This document shows positions 51,886-62,423 of a stretch of 64,000 bases of DNA, piece after piece. The stretch's first letter is position 1. Each line of letters begins with the position of its first letter. The stretch lies in the NCBI RefSeq assembly GCF_009846755.1, contig NZ_AQOR01000013.1, forward strand, positions 37,580 to 101,579. The letters are read 5' to 3'. A program made the translations under genes and the position numbers. The notes beneath the pieces were generated by a model that did no database searches, had not been told where the DNA came from, and saw only the letters and a program-made list of their open reading frames with translations. Origin of the DNA: Alcanivorax sp. S71-1-4 (GTDB lineage: Bacteria > Pseudomonadota > Gammaproteobacteria > Pseudomonadales > Alcanivoracaceae).

Positions 51886-52784
51886 CGCACCCCTGCCGCC
51901 AGCAGTTGCGCCTGCCACACAGGCCATTGGCCGCGTTCGCGCACAATCACCTGAAGGCGGCTGGCCGGGCGCACGTCCAGCGGCGTGAGCGTGACTTCCT
52001 CCGCCACCGCATCCAGCCGCCAGCCCGGCACCTCCACACCGGCCAACTCCCCCTTGATGCGTTCCCATTCGAACGAGGCAAGCCAGGTGCGCAGGCCGGC
52101 TTCGGTCACGCGCCAGCCGTCGGGCAATGTCCAGCCGTGTGCATCCCATTGTTCCTTGCCCGCCGGCACAAACACCTGACGGGTACGGACCGGCGCAGCC
52201 AGCCAGCCCGGGTCCAGCATGCCCTGCGTGATCGTCACCGCCGGCTCGCCGCACTGCGCCACCAGCGCCTGCCAGTGGTGTGTTGCCTCGGCATCCCACA
52301 GGTCATGTTTGGTACCGACCAGCACGTCCGCAGACGCGAGTTGTTGTTGCCAGAGTGGCGACGCGACGAAACGCGTTTCGGACAGGCGCCGCGCATCCAC
52401 CAGACACAGCGTGGCGCCAGGTTCGAGCACGCCCTCGTAGAGTGGATCGCGGAGCAGTTTCAGCAGTTCGGCGGGATGGCCCAGGCCGGTGGGCTCGATC
52501 AGCAGGTGTTCCGGCCGCGCTTCGCGGATCAGCCTGTTCAACGTGACCCGCAAGGTCACGGCGGCCGTACAGCCCATGCAGCCACCGGCCACCTCGCGCA
52601 CGGTCACGCCGTCCCGGCGCAGCCAGTCGCCGTCCAGGCCGATGTCGCCAAACTCGTTGACCAGCACCCCCCAGCGCCGGTCGGCACTGGCAGTGAAATG
52701 GCGGATCAGGGTGGTTTTACCGGCACCGAGCATGCCGGTAATCAGGTTGACGGGCAGGCGCTCGGCGCGCCAGGGTTGGCTCAT
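51882..52784 (-). CDS. COG0523 (CobW/G3E) GTPase, variant metal-site
   Basis: 300 aa. P-loop GMLGAGKTT (17-25), Walker B [12 protein letters not shown] loop and NKxD-like GTKHDLWD. The usual CxCC motif reads C69-M-G-C72, so the middle Cys is Gly. C-terminal CobW domain from about 220. Zinc-related by context: the ATG overlaps the stop of zur by 4 bp. Confidence 0.88.
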   Translation of the reverse strand: MSQPWRAERLPVNLITGMLGAGKTTLIRHFTASADRRWGVLVNEFGDIGLDGDWLRRDGVTVREVAGGCMGCTAAVTLRVTLNRLIREARPEHLLIEPTGLGHPAELLKLLRDPLYEGVLEPGATLCLVDARRLSETRFVASPLWQQQLASADVLVGTKHDLWDAEATHHWQALVAQCGEPAVTITQGMLDPGWLAAPVRTRQVFVPAGKEQWDAHGWTLPDGWRVTEAGLRTWLASFEWERIKGELAGVEVPGWRLDAVAEEVTLTPLDVRPASRLQVIVRERGQWPVWQAQLLAAGVR

Positions 52785-53245
52785 TGACTACTCTGGCAGC
52801 GCGGGCACAGGCCGTGCACTTCCAGCGGCCGCTGGCCAATGCGGAAGCCGTATGCGTTCGCCTGCCGGGCCAGTGCCTGGCGCAGCTCACCCGCCAGGGG
52901 GACTTCACGGGTATCGCCACAGACATCGCACAACAGGAATTGCGGCCAGTGATGCCCGGCATCGTCATCGTGCGAGTGCGGGCTGTTGCAGGCCAGATAA
53001 CTGTTGGTGGATTCGATGCGGTGCACCAGCGCGTGGCGCAGCAGGAAATCCAGTGCGCGGTACACGGTCGGGGGCTGCGCGCCAGGCTGTTCGGCGCGCA
53101 GCAGATCAAGAATCTGGTAGGCCGTCTGCGGCTGCGACTGGTCCAGCAGGATCGCCAGCACGCGACGCCGCGCGGCAGTGAAGCGCGCGCCCTGCTGCTG
53201 GCATTGATGCTCGGCCTGTGCCAGCGCCTGTTCCGTACTGACCAT
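52781..53245 (-). CDS. zur: Zinc uptake regulator Zur (Fur family)
   Basis: 154 aa. Winged helix (GARFTAARRRVLAILL, PPTVYRALDFLLRHALVHR) and dimerisation domain with HDDDAGHH, CDVCGD and the final CPRCQ structural zinc Cys. Recognised as Zur rather than Fur by the double Cys pairs and the zinc neighbours. It is co-transcribed with the downstream COG0523 GTPase and faces the zigA Zur box 1.4 kb away. Confidence 0.9.
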   Translation of the reverse strand: MVSTEQALAQAEHQCQQQGARFTAARRRVLAILLDQSQPQTAYQILDLLRAEQPGAQPPTVYRALDFLLRHALVHRIESTNSYLACNSPHSHDDDAGHHWPQFLLCDVCGDTREVPLAGELRQALARQANAYGFRIGQRPLEVHGLCPRCQSSQ

Positions 53246-53270
53246 CTTGATTCATCCTTACCGCGTTTAG

Positions 53271-53422
53271 CAGGGTGTTGAAAAAGCCTCTTTGAGGCTT
53301 TTTCAAGCCACCTTTGCGGCACAGGTCCGCAAAGGTGGGCACGGAAAATCAATCGCTTATCGCGTTTGATTTTGCTGACGGCTTGCTTGAGCCGTCAGCG
53401 CAGGCTGTTTTTCAACCGCCTG
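53271..53422. repeat. Family B hairpin element, copy 2 (complete)
   Basis: Ends CAGGGTGTTGAAAAA (53271-53285) and TTTTTCAACCGCCTG (53408-53422) are imperfect inverted repeats. Between them are four hairpins: AAAAAGCCTC/GAGGCTTTTT, CCACCTTTGCGG/CCGCAAAGGTGG, AATCAA-CGC/GCG-TTGATT and CTGACGGC/GCCGTCAG. The first resembles a terminator. Located between zur (5' side) and the 3' end of zigA, ending 1 nt before the zigA stop. Confidence 0.85.
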
Positions 53423-54631
<1,209 letters not shown>

Positions 54632-54653
54632 CGGGGCGGCCTCCGTTAAAACA

Positions 54654-54671
54654 GTTATGTTATAACATAAC
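54654..54671. promoter_or_regulatory. Zur box
   Basis: GTTATGTTATAACATAAC is an 18-bp perfect palindrome matching the Zur consensus of proteobacteria. Placed just upstream of zigA, it predicts derepression under zinc depletion. Confidence 0.92.
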
Positions 54672-54709
54672 CATTTTGAGAGACCACCCCGTTGTCAGGG
54701 TTTTTCAGG

Positions 54710-54991
54710 TCAGTGGACCTGCTGCCAGAGCCGCCGGGTCAAGCCACTGAGTATCGACGCCGGCATCACTTCCGGCGGCTGTTCTTCGTCTGCCTGAATC
54801 AGGGCACCACGGGCGCGTTCCAGGGTGTTGAGCAGCATGGTGCGTTCGTTGACATCCAGCTGGGCGTCGGACTCCGCCTCCAGAATCAGTTCCACCAATG
54901 TGGCGCGCGCCTCCGTGGTGGCCTGTTGGGCCAGGGCCTCGATGACGTACTCCAGCTCATCCAGCCACCGCAATGCCTGAAACAGAGTCAT
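54710..54991 (-). CDS. Small helical hypothetical protein
   Basis: 93 aa from the ATG at 54991 (GGAG upstream). Predicted mostly alpha-helical, acidic, with no signal peptide or membrane helix. A run LEYVIEALAQQATTEARATLVELILEAESD gives a long amphipathic helix. No recognised family. It lies upstream of zigA on the same strand but outside the Zur box (38 bp away), so it is not necessarily zinc-regulated. Confidence 0.65.
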   Translation of the reverse strand: MTLFQALRWLDELEYVIEALAQQATTEARATLVELILEAESDAQLDVNERTMLLNTLERARGALIQADEEQPPEVMPASILSGLTRRLWQQVH

Positions 54992-55265
54992 GCTGTTCTC
55001 CGCGATACCCCGAAAAAGCCGGAGCGAAAAAACCTGCCAAAAGACCCCGGCCTTACCCCAGGCCGGTGCCCGACGAAAAGCCCGCCCCGGGTAGCGCACC
55101 ACGGGCAGGCTGACAGTGATTATTGACTCAGCGCAGGTACCCGGAACAAGCCGGGGCTACAGTTTCAGAACAAAGCCGCTACGAAGCGTACAGAACACTC
55201 CAAAGCGCTTACTGTGTCACAGTTTTGAAGGGGGAGCAGGGTGTCCGAAGGGGCCATTCAGGGGG
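54992..55265. other. Intergenic region, no gene seen
   Basis: Contains a small CCCGG...CCGGG hairpin near 55140-55155 and AT-rich segments that could hold promoters for the gene at 54991. No open frame with coding character. Confidence 0.4.
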
Positions 55266-55604
55266 TCAGGCAGGGCCATCCGGCAGCGGTGTCAGTGGCC
55301 ACAGATCAATAGCGGGCTCCTCATAGGGGTGCGCCAGACGCAGCGCCGCGAGGGCCGCACGCAGTTGGCTTTCCAGGCAGATCATCTCCACCTTGTACTC
55401 CGCCACCCGTTCCACCTGCCCCTGTTGGCCGAGGAACGGCCGGCTGCCGTCCAGCGGCCGGAACTGGCCTTCACCGAGGGTCTGGAAGGCACAGCAGTCG
55501 TAGTCGCCGATGCGGCCGGCACCGGCCTCGAAGACGGCACGTTTCACTTCTTCGACGTGCGTTGCCGGCACGTAGAAGCAGAGCTTGTAGACGGTGTTGT
55601 TCAT
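55266..55604 (-). CDS. NIF3/YqfO-like small protein
   Basis: 112 aa. Matches the middle (CutA-like, PII-fold) domain of Nif3/YqfO proteins: YKLCFYVPATHVEEVKRAVFEAGAGRIGDYDCCAFQ and AHPYEEPAIDLW. It lacks the metal-binding Nif3 halves. Function unknown; trimeric by analogy. It overlaps the upstream thioesterase gene (ATGA type). Confidence 0.87.
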   Translation of the reverse strand: MNNTVYKLCFYVPATHVEEVKRAVFEAGAGRIGDYDCCAFQTLGEGQFRPLDGSRPFLGQQGQVERVAEYKVEMICLESQLRAALAALRLAHPYEEPAIDLWPLTPLPDGPA

Positions 55605-56299
55605 GACACCTCTTGTTGCCGCAGCGGGAAACCCTCGCGCCAGCGATAGTCACCCCGGGCGCAGATCCACACTCCCTCGGCCCGCACGACCTGCTCGCCA
55701 CCGACGAAGAACAGCCCCTCGACGAACAGCTTGCGGCCATCCAGGCGCTGGATGCGAGCCTCCATGTCGATATCGGTTTTCAGCGGTGTACCGGCCTGAT
55801 ATCGGATATTCAGCGTGCCGGTCATGCCGATGCCTTCGACCATGTCCTGAGTCTTGGCCATCAGGATATCCAGTATCAGCGCCACCACGCCACCGTGCAC
55901 ACGGCCCGGCGGGCCCTGCCAGGGCAGTCCCAGGTTGGCGCGGCCGCGCACCACGTCCCCGTCAAGCCACAGGCTCAGCGGCGGCGCCAGGGACGATGAC
56001 AGGCCGGTCATGATCTCGTGGTCAAAGGCATCCAGCACATCGCGGTGGCTGCCCTGCTCCAGATACAGGCGCTGGAAGATGGCGCTCTGGCCACGGCGGG
56101 GATAATCGCGCACCTGTTCGGCCACCGTGGCCATCTGCGCCGCCCAGTGCTCCAGCATGTCCTGCGGGGCATCCAGCCGCACCAGGCGGTCCTGGATCTC
56201 GCGCAGGGAGGCCGCCAGAGCGCGGCGCGTCTGGTATTCCTCATTGGGTTCGTGGGGTTCGGCGATACGGTGGGTAAACAGGCCGTAGTGGTCGCTCAA
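55601..56299 (-). CDS. PaaI-type hotdog-fold thioesterase (copy 1)
   Basis: 232 aa from a TTG at 56299 with AGGAG eight nt upstream; no suitable ATG is in frame. An N-terminal helical segment (ARAS-type, residues 20-90) precedes a PaaI/YdiI-like thioesterase domain with the family motif LPWQGPPGRVHGGVVALILDIL (Asp on the hotdog helix). Closely related in layout to the gene at 57467-58129. Substrate likely an acyl-CoA. Confidence 0.83.
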   Translation of the reverse strand: MSDHYGLFTHRIAEPHEPNEEYQTRRALAASLREIQDRLVRLDAPQDMLEHWAAQMATVAEQVRDYPRRGQSAIFQRLYLEQGSHRDVLDAFDHEIMTGLSSSLAPPLSLWLDGDVVRGRANLGLPWQGPPGRVHGGVVALILDILMAKTQDMVEGIGMTGTLNIRYQAGTPLKTDIDMEARIQRLDGRKLFVEGLFFVGGEQVVRAEGVWICARGDYRWREGFPLRQQEVS

Positions 56300-56392
56300 G
56301 GGGACATCTCCTGCTTGGATCAGAGGCTCAAGGCCGCAAAGCGTACCGCGAAGCGACGGCAAACCCCATGACAGGAAACATCAGCCTTGACC

Positions 56393-56430
56393 GGTCCCAA
56401 AATGAGACCTATCGTTCCCAAAAAGGGACC
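56393..56430. promoter_or_regulatory. Tandem palindromic operators of the HTH-MNT/HEPN unit
   Basis: GGTCCCAAAATGAGACC (56393-56409) and GTTCCCAAAAAGGGACC (56414-56430) are two 17-nt near-palindromes whose centres are 21 bp apart, two helical turns. They abut the MNT start codon at 56432, so a bound repressor would block initiation. The HTH in the adjacent MNT protein is the natural ligand. Confidence 0.65.
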
Positions 56431-56431
56431 G

Positions 56432-57076
56432 ATGCGGATTGCCATGCCACCCACACAGTTGGGCAACGCCCTCTTCTCCACCACGCAACAGCGCCTTCTG
56501 ACGCTGCTGTACGGCAATCCTCACAGCAGCTTCTACACCAATGAGATCGCCCGCTGGTCCCAAGTCGGCAAGGGAAGCATCTCGCGGGAACTTGAGCGCC
56601 TGCAGGACGCAGGCATCCTGACGCGTTTCAGGCAAGGTAATCAGATGCGTTATCAGGCCGATGCCCGCTGCCCGATCTTTGAGGAACTGCGCAGCATTGT
56701 GCTCAAGACGTTCGGCATGGCAGAGCCCTTGCGCACCGCGCTGGCTCCCTTTTTGCCACGATTGGCCTGGGCCGTTATCTATGGTTCTATCGCCCGGGGT
56801 GAGGACACCGCAGACAGCGACATTGATCTGTTGCTGATCGGCGACGGATTACTTTATGGCGAGGTCATGGCGCCATTGCTCCCGGTTGAAAAAATGCTTG
56901 GCCGCACCATCAACCCGACGTTGCTCACCACTCAGGAATGGCTGGCCAGGAAGGCCGCCGGACACAGTTTTGCCACCCGCGTTGCCGCACAGCCAACCAT
57001 AGTGCTGATCGGCGAGGAACCGGAGTTCAAGGATGAGCCCGCTCGAAAATCTGATAAACCTGGCTCGCACAGGTGA
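56432..57076 (+). CDS. MNT nucleotidyltransferase antitoxin with N-terminal winged helix
   Basis: 214 aa from the ATG at 56432. Residues 15-75 form a winged helix (LLTLLYGNPHSSFYTNEIARW and GSISRELERLQDAGIL). The nucleotidyltransferase core follows with GSIARGEDTADSDIDLLL (G118-S119, D130, D132). MNT antitoxins inactivate HEPN toxins by AMPylation. The fused HTH would replace a separate repressor. The 3' end overlaps the HEPN gene by 44 bp. Confidence 0.86.
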   Translation: MRIAMPPTQLGNALFSTTQQRLLTLLYGNPHSSFYTNEIARWSQVGKGSISRELERLQDAGILTRFRQGNQMRYQADARCPIFEELRSIVLKTFGMAEPLRTALAPFLPRLAWAVIYGSIARGEDTADSDIDLLLIGDGLLYGEVMAPLLPVEKMLGRTINPTLLTTQEWLARKAAGHSFATRVAAQPTIVLIGEEPEFKDEPARKSDKPGSHR

Positions 57077-57464
57077 TCTGAAACCCGAACCACCCGACCG
57101 TCGTGAGTGCGAGGGTTTATTGCAATCTGCCAGAGACAGGCTACAGGACGCGAACAACACCGCACTGTCTTTTGCCAGCCGTTTTGACCTTGCCTACAAC
57201 GCCGCCCATGCCATGGCACTCACGGCCTTGCGCCTGCGCGGCTATCGCTCCGAGCGCCGTTATCTGGTGTTTCAATGCCTGACCCACACGCTGTCACTGC
57301 CAGCACTACAGGTGCGATTGCTCGTCCTGTGCCACGAGCGCCGCAACCTGGCGGAATACGAAGGTTATATGGATACCGACGATGCGCTGCTCGCCGAATT
57401 GCTGGGCATTGCCAATGATGTGCTGCCCGAGGTGGAGCGGGCGCTGAACGAAGCCAGGCTCTGA
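57033..57464 (+). CDS. HEPN domain toxin
   Basis: 143 aa, all helical. The segment RLLVLCHERRNLAEYEG (residues 95-111) holds the HEPN RNase-type motif (Arg, then His or RN). GGAG seven nt before the ATG lies within the MNT coding region. Together with the MNT protein it forms a type II or VII-like toxin-antitoxin pair. It ends 2 bp from the stop of the convergent thioesterase gene. Confidence 0.83.
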   Translation: MSPLENLINLARTGDLKPEPPDRRECEGLLQSARDRLQDANNTALSFASRFDLAYNAAHAMALTALRLRGYRSERRYLVFQCLTHTLSLPALQVRLLVLCHERRNLAEYEGYMDTDDALLAELLGIANDVLPEVERALNEARL

Positions 57465-57466
57465 CC

Positions 57467-58129
57467 TCAGCGCCCGAAGCGCGGCTGAAAGAAAATCCCC
57501 TCCGCCTGCACCGTCTGTTCCTCGCCCGCGAACACACCACCTTCGATGAACATCTTGCGGCCGTCCATTTCGCGCAGGCGCGCGGTAAAGCGCACGGTGG
57601 TTTCGATCGGGGTGCTGTTGAGATAGCGCACGTTGAGGGTGCCGGTGACGCCGATTTTCAGTGCGGCATGCATGGCGCGCGACAGCACCGCATCCAGCAA
57701 CAGCGCGATCACGCCGCCGTGCACGCGGCCCGGCGGGCCCTGGTAGTGCATGCCCAGGTACACTTCCGCCTCGACGCCTTCCGGGGTTTCCTTTATCCAG
57801 GTCAGCGGCGGGGAAATCGGGTTGGAGAGGCCGCCAGCCGGGTCAAAATCCATCATGTCGAAGATATCGCCCGCCGTGGCCGCGCCGCTGAACATGCGCC
57901 GGTTGGCGGCGCGGGTATCACGGCGCTCCGGTGTGCCCACTGTCTCTGCCAGTTGCTCCAGGGTGCCGGCCCAATGCTCCAGGTCGGCCTGGCTGGCCTC
58001 GGCGCGGATCAGGCGTTCGGACAATTGCTGCATGGCGGCGGCGATGCGCCGGCGGGCCACGAAATCCGCCGGCACTTCGCCTTTGTGGGCCGCCAGTAGT
58101 TCGAACGGCCCAAAGGTTTTGTCAGTCAT
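57467..58129 (-). CDS. PaaI-type hotdog-fold thioesterase (copy 2)
   Basis: 220 aa. Same two-part design as the gene at 55601-56299: N-terminal helices (FVARRRIAAAMQQLSERLIR) and a hotdog domain with YQGPPGRVHGGVIALLLDAVLS. Both likely descend from a duplication. It ends beside the HEPN gene and starts 88 bp after the start codon side of purL's stop. Confidence 0.85.
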   Translation of the reverse strand: MTDKTFGPFELLAAHKGEVPADFVARRRIAAAMQQLSERLIRAEASQADLEHWAGTLEQLAETVGTPERRDTRAANRRMFSGAATAGDIFDMMDFDPAGGLSNPISPPLTWIKETPEGVEAEVYLGMHYQGPPGRVHGGVIALLLDAVLSRAMHAALKIGVTGTLNVRYLNSTPIETTVRFTARLREMDGRKMFIEGGVFAGEEQTVQAEGIFFQPRFGR

Positions 58130-58156
58130 ATTGTTGTTGTCCTGCCAGGGCGGGCC

Positions 58157-61100
58157 TCAGCCCACCCATTTCCGTGCGTTCTGGAACATGCGCAGCCACG
58201 GGCCGTCTTCAAAGCCGGCCCAGTCGTCCGGGTACCAGCTGTTCTGCACGACACGGAACACGCGCTCGGGGTGCGGCATCAGGATGGTGACGCGGCCATC
58301 GGCACTGGTGAAGCCGGTGACGCCTTCGCGCGAGCCGTTCGGGTTGGCCGGGTATTGCTCGGTGGGGTTGCCAAGGCTGTCAACAAAGCGCACCGCCACC
58401 AGACGGTTTTCCTGGCAACGGGCGAGCGATTCGTCGCTGATTTCCGCCTGCCCCTCGCCATGTGCCACGGCAATCGGAATGCGCGTACCGGCCATGCCGG
58501 CGAAGAAGATCGACGGCGACGGGGTGATTTCCACCAGCGAGGTGCGTGCTTCGAATTGCTCGCTCTGATTGCGCACAAAACGCGGCCAGTGTTCGGTGCC
58601 GGGGATCAGCTCTTTCAGCGCGGACAGCATCTGGCAACCGTTGCATACGCCCAGCGCGAAGGTGTCCTCGCGGTAGAAGAACCGGTTGAAGGCATCACGC
58701 AGGTCATCGTTGTAGAGAATCGTCTTGGCCCAGCCTTCACCGGCACCCAGCACGTCGCCGTAGGAAAAGCCACCGCAGGCTGCCAGGCCACGGAAGTCCG
58801 CCAGGTCGACACGGCCGGCGAGCAGGTCACTCATGTGCACGTCCACCGCCTCGAAGCCGGCACGCTCGAACGCAGCCGCCATTTCCAGCTGGCCGTTGAC
58901 GCCTTGCTCGCGCAATATCGCCACGCGCGGACGGCTGGCGCTGCCCAGCAGCCCGGCGGCCGGGCTGTCGGTCATGTCGAAGGTCAGGCGCACATTGATA
59001 CCGGGATCGTTGGCGTGCGGAATGGCGTCGAATTCCTGCAAGGCGCAGGCCGGGTTGTCGCGCAGCGCCTGCATGCGATAGCTGGTTTCGGCCCAGGTGC
59101 GGTGCAGCACGCGGCGCGGGGTTTCCAGCAAAATAGCCCCGCCGAGGCGGATACGCAGCACGTCATCGGCGTTCGGTTCGCCGATGCGGTGCACGCACTC
59201 GCCCAGGCCCGCTTCAGCGTATTCGGCAATCACGTGATCGGCCAGGTCTTCGCGGACTTGCAGCACAGCGCCGGCTTCTTCGGCAAACAGCGCTTCCAGC
59301 GCTTCCAGGTTGTCGCCGGCAATGTGGTCCAGCACCAGGTCCACGCCGACGCGGCCGGCAAACGCCATCTCCACCACGCTGGCGAACAGGCCGCCATCAG
59401 AGCGGTCGTGGTAGGCCAGCAAGGCGCCCTCGCGGACCAGTTTCTGGGTGACCTCGAAGAAATGCTTCAGGCGCTTCGGATCGTCGATGTCCGGCGCCTG
59501 ATCCCCCACCTGCCCGTATACCTGCGCCAGCGCCGAACCGCCCAGGCGGTTCTGGCCGCAGCCGAGATCGACCACCAGCAGCGTGCTGGGCTGTTCGGTG
59601 CGCAGTTGCGGGGTCACGGTCTTGCGGATATCGCCGACCGGCGCAAACGCGGACACGATCAGCGACAGCGGTGCGATCACGCTCTTGTTGATGCCCTTGT
59701 CGGTCCACAGGGTGCGCATCGACAAGGAGTCCTTGCCCACCGGAATGTTGATGCCCAGTGCCGGACACAGCTCCATGCCCACGGCACGCACGGTATCGAA
59801 CAGGTTCTGGTCTTCTCCCGGATGCCCTGCGGCGGCCATCCAGTTGGCGGACAGGCTGACATTGCCCAGCGCACCGACGTCGGTGCCGGCCAGGTTCGTC
59901 AGCGCCTCGGCCACGGCCATGCGGCCGGAGGCCGCCGCATCCACCAGCGCCAGCGGTGTGCGCTCGCCCATGGCCATAGCCTCACCGGTGTAGTGCTGGT
60001 AACCGGAGGCCGTCACGGCGCAGTCAGCCACCGGCACCTGCCAGGGACCGACCATCTGCTCACGGTGGACCAGGCCGGTCACGCTGCGGTCGCCGATGGT
60101 GATGAGGAAGGTCTTTGCGGCCACGGTGGGCAGGCTCAGCACGCGCTGGACGGCGTCTTTCAGCTCCACGTCGTCCGGATCGAACGGCTGGCGCTCAAAA
60201 TCGGTGCGGTCGAATTCGCGCTGCATTTTGGGCGGCTTGCCGAACAGCACGTCCATCGGCAGATCCACTGGCGCTTCGTTGAAGTGGCTGTCCTCAACGC
60301 GCAGGTGCTCCTGATCGGTGGCCTGGCCCAGCACGGCAAACGGCGCGCGCTCCCGCGCACACAGCGCCGCAAAGCGCTCCAGATCCGCCGGCTGCACCGC
60401 CAGCACATAGCGTTCCTGCGCTTCGTTGCACCAGATTTCCACCGGGCTCATGCCGGGCTCATCGCAGGGAATCTTGCGCAGTTGCAAGCGCGCACCACGG
60501 CCGGCGTCATGCACCAGTTCCGGCAGGGCATTGGACAGGCCACCGGCGCCCACGTCGTGAATGGACACGATCGGGTTGTTGTCGCCCTGTTCCCAGCAGC
60601 GGTCGATCACTTCCTGGCAGCGGCGCTCGATTTCCGGGTTGTCGCGCTGTACCGAGGCAAAGTCCAGATCCTCGGCGCTCTCGCCGGAGGCCATGGACGA
60701 CGCGGCCCCACCGCCCAGGCCGATCAGCAGCGCCGGGCCACCGAGCACAATGATGTGTGCACCGGCCGGAATTTCCTGTTTCTCGACATGGCCGTCGCGG
60801 ATATTGCCCAGGCCACCGGCAATCATGATCGGCTTGTGGTAACCGCGCATTTCATCGCCGTTGGCACCCGGTGCGCTGATTTCCAGCGTACGGAAATACC
60901 CGCACAGGTTCGGGCGCCCGAATTCGTTATTGAAAGCTGCCCCGCCGAGCGGGCCGTCAATCATGATGTCCAGTGCCGAGGCGATGCGCTCTGGCTTGCC
61001 ATAGTCCCCTTCCCAGGGCTGGCGGAAGCCGGGGATGTTCAGGTTCGACACCGAGAAACCGGTCAGGCCGGCCTTCGGCTTGGCGCCCCGGCCCGTGGCG

Positions 61101-62041
61101 CCTTCGTCACGGATTTCGCCGCCGGAGCCCGTGGCCGCGCCGGGGAACGGCGCAATCGCCGTCGGGTGATTGTGGGTTTCCACTTTCATCAGGATGTGCA
61201 CCGGCTCGGTGACATACTGATACACCCCCGTCTCCGGATGCGGGAAGAAACGCGCCGCCTCACTGCCGGCCATCACCGACGCATTGTCCTTGTAGGCGGA
61301 CAGCACCCGGCCGGGGTGCTCTTTAAAGGTATTGCGGATCATGCCGAAAAGACTGTTGTCTTCCTGCGCGCCGTCGATCAGCCAGGACGCATTGAAGATC
61401 TTGTGGCGGCAGTGCTCGGAATTGGCCTGCGCGAACATCATCAGTTCGGCGTCAGTGGGGTTGCGCTCCAGCCGCGTGAACTGGGTCATCAGGTAGTCGA
61501 TTTCGTCTTCGGCCAGGGCCAGGCCCAGTTCACCGTTGGCGCGCTCCAGTGCCCCCCGGCCGCCGCCGAGGATGTCGATGCGCGACAGCGGTGCCGGCGA
61601 CTGGCGGGTAAACAGTTGCGCGGCGTCATTCAGGTCGGCCAGTACGGCCTGGGTCATGCGGTCGTGCAGGGCAGCGCGGATGGCCGCCTCGTCGGCCCGG
61701 CCCGGCTCAAACGCCAGCCGGTACTCAATGCCCCGCTCGACGCGGCGCACCTGGGCCAGCCCGGCGTTATGGCAGATGTCGGTGGCCTTGGAGGACCAGG
61801 GCGAAATGGTGCCAGGACGCGGCACCACGACGAACAGCCTGCCTTCCGGCATGTCCACCGCCGTGTTCGGGCCGTAGCTGAGCAGCTTGCCGAGCACGTC
61901 GCGTGCCCGGACGGGCAGTTCGCCGTCGGTGTCCACGAAATGCACAAAACGCGCGCCGAGAGCCGTCACGCCGGGCAGGGACTGCAGCAGCTTTTCCTGA
62001 CGGAACGCGGACAACGCGGGGGAACCGGGGAGTATCAGCAT
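58157..62041 (-). CDS. purL: Phosphoribosylformylglycinamidine synthase
   Basis: 1294 aa, the large fused form of proteobacteria. An N-terminal PurS-like domain (1-150), FGAM synthase domains with repeated Gly-rich ATP loops ([48 protein letters not shown]), and a C-terminal class I glutamine amidotransferase with [10 protein letters not shown] (catalytic Cys) and a late His-Pro-Glu (MPHPERVFR). Fourth step of purine synthesis. Divergent from mltF. Confidence 0.97.
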   Translation of the reverse strand: MLILPGSPALSAFRQEKLLQSLPGVTALGARFVHFVDTDGELPVRARDVLGKLLSYGPNTAVDMPEGRLFVVVPRPGTISPWSSKATDICHNAGLAQVRRVERGIEYRLAFEPGRADEAAIRAALHDRMTQAVLADLNDAAQLFTRQSPAPLSRIDILGGGRGALERANGELGLALAEDEIDYLMTQFTRLERNPTDAELMMFAQANSEHCRHKIFNASWLIDGAQEDNSLFGMIRNTFKEHPGRVLSAYKDNASVMAGSEAARFFPHPETGVYQYVTEPVHILMKVETHNHPTAIAPFPGAATGSGGEIRDEGATGRGAKPKAGLTGFSVSNLNIPGFRQPWEGDYGKPERIASALDIMIDGPLGGAAFNNEFGRPNLCGYFRTLEISAPGANGDEMRGYHKPIMIAGGLGNIRDGHVEKQEIPAGAHIIVLGGPALLIGLGGGAASSMASGESAEDLDFASVQRDNPEIERRCQEVIDRCWEQGDNNPIVSIHDVGAGGLSNALPELVHDAGRGARLQLRKIPCDEPGMSPVEIWCNEAQERYVLAVQPADLERFAALCARERAPFAVLGQATDQEHLRVEDSHFNEAPVDLPMDVLFGKPPKMQREFDRTDFERQPFDPDDVELKDAVQRVLSLPTVAAKTFLITIGDRSVTGLVHREQMVGPWQVPVADCAVTASGYQHYTGEAMAMGERTPLALVDAAASGRMAVAEALTNLAGTDVGALGNVSLSANWMAAAGHPGEDQNLFDTVRAVGMELCPALGINIPVGKDSLSMRTLWTDKGINKSVIAPLSLIVSAFAPVGDIRKTVTPQLRTEQPSTLLVVDLGCGQNRLGGSALAQVYGQVGDQAPDIDDPKRLKHFFEVTQKLVREGALLAYHDRSDGGLFASVVEMAFAGRVGVDLVLDHIAGDNLEALEALFAEEAGAVLQVREDLADHVIAEYAEAGLGECVHRIGEPNADDVLRIRLGGAILLETPRRVLHRTWAETSYRMQALRDNPACALQEFDAIPHANDPGINVRLTFDMTDSPAAGLLGSASRPRVAILREQGVNGQLEMAAAFERAGFEAVDVHMSDLLAGRVDLADFRGLAACGGFSYGDVLGAGEGWAKTILYNDDLRDAFNRFFYREDTFALGVCNGCQMLSALKELIPGTEHWPRFVRNQSEQFEARTSLVEITPSPSIFFAGMAGTRIPIAVAHGEGQAEISDESLARCQENRLVAVRFVDSLGNPTEQYPANPNGSREGVTGFTSADGRVTILMPHPERVFRVVQNSWYPDDWAGFEDGPWLRMFQNARKWVG

Positions 62042-62423
62042 GACTCGCCTTTAATTCAGCTATTTCCGGGAGGGGTGGAAGAGGCGCAATGATACGGGAT
62101 TTGACCGCCGATGGCAGCCGCCGTGGCCGGCTCCGGACGGTGTACACCCGTCTCAGGCATCCGCAGCAGCCCGACAGGCCCTGCCTCAGCCGGCCTACCG
62201 AGGGCCGCCCCCCGCCACAGTCCTGAAAATAGGGGCAGACAGCACCAAGGGCTTGATTGTCCTACAAATAGGCTCGATATAGTGTAGGAGCGATGCTAGA
62301 GTCCGCGCCGTGTCGTAGCACAGGGGGTGAAGCGACACGGACACGTCCCTTACCGGGGGTATATCGGTCGGAAGCGGCAGTACCGGCCTGTCAGTCACCC
62401 TGACAGAGCAATTGGAACCGGAT
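62042..62423. other. 382-bp divergent promoter region between purL and mltF
   Basis: Contains TTGATT (62253-62258) and TATAGT (62278-62283), 19 bp apart, a possible mltF promoter. An inverted repeat CCTACA (62261-62266)/TGTAGG (62283-62288) overlaps it and could be an operator. No gene was recognised. Confidence 0.35.

Noticed and set aside
54992..55265. Possible riboswitch upstream of the gene at 54991
   Set aside because: No recognisable aptamer pattern, and the hairpins seen are short and ordinary.
58271..62092. A 1273-codon open frame antisense to purL
   Set aside because: It is the mirror of a GC-rich, strongly biased coding gene. It lacks a ribosome site and any protein motif, while the opposite frame is full-length PurL.
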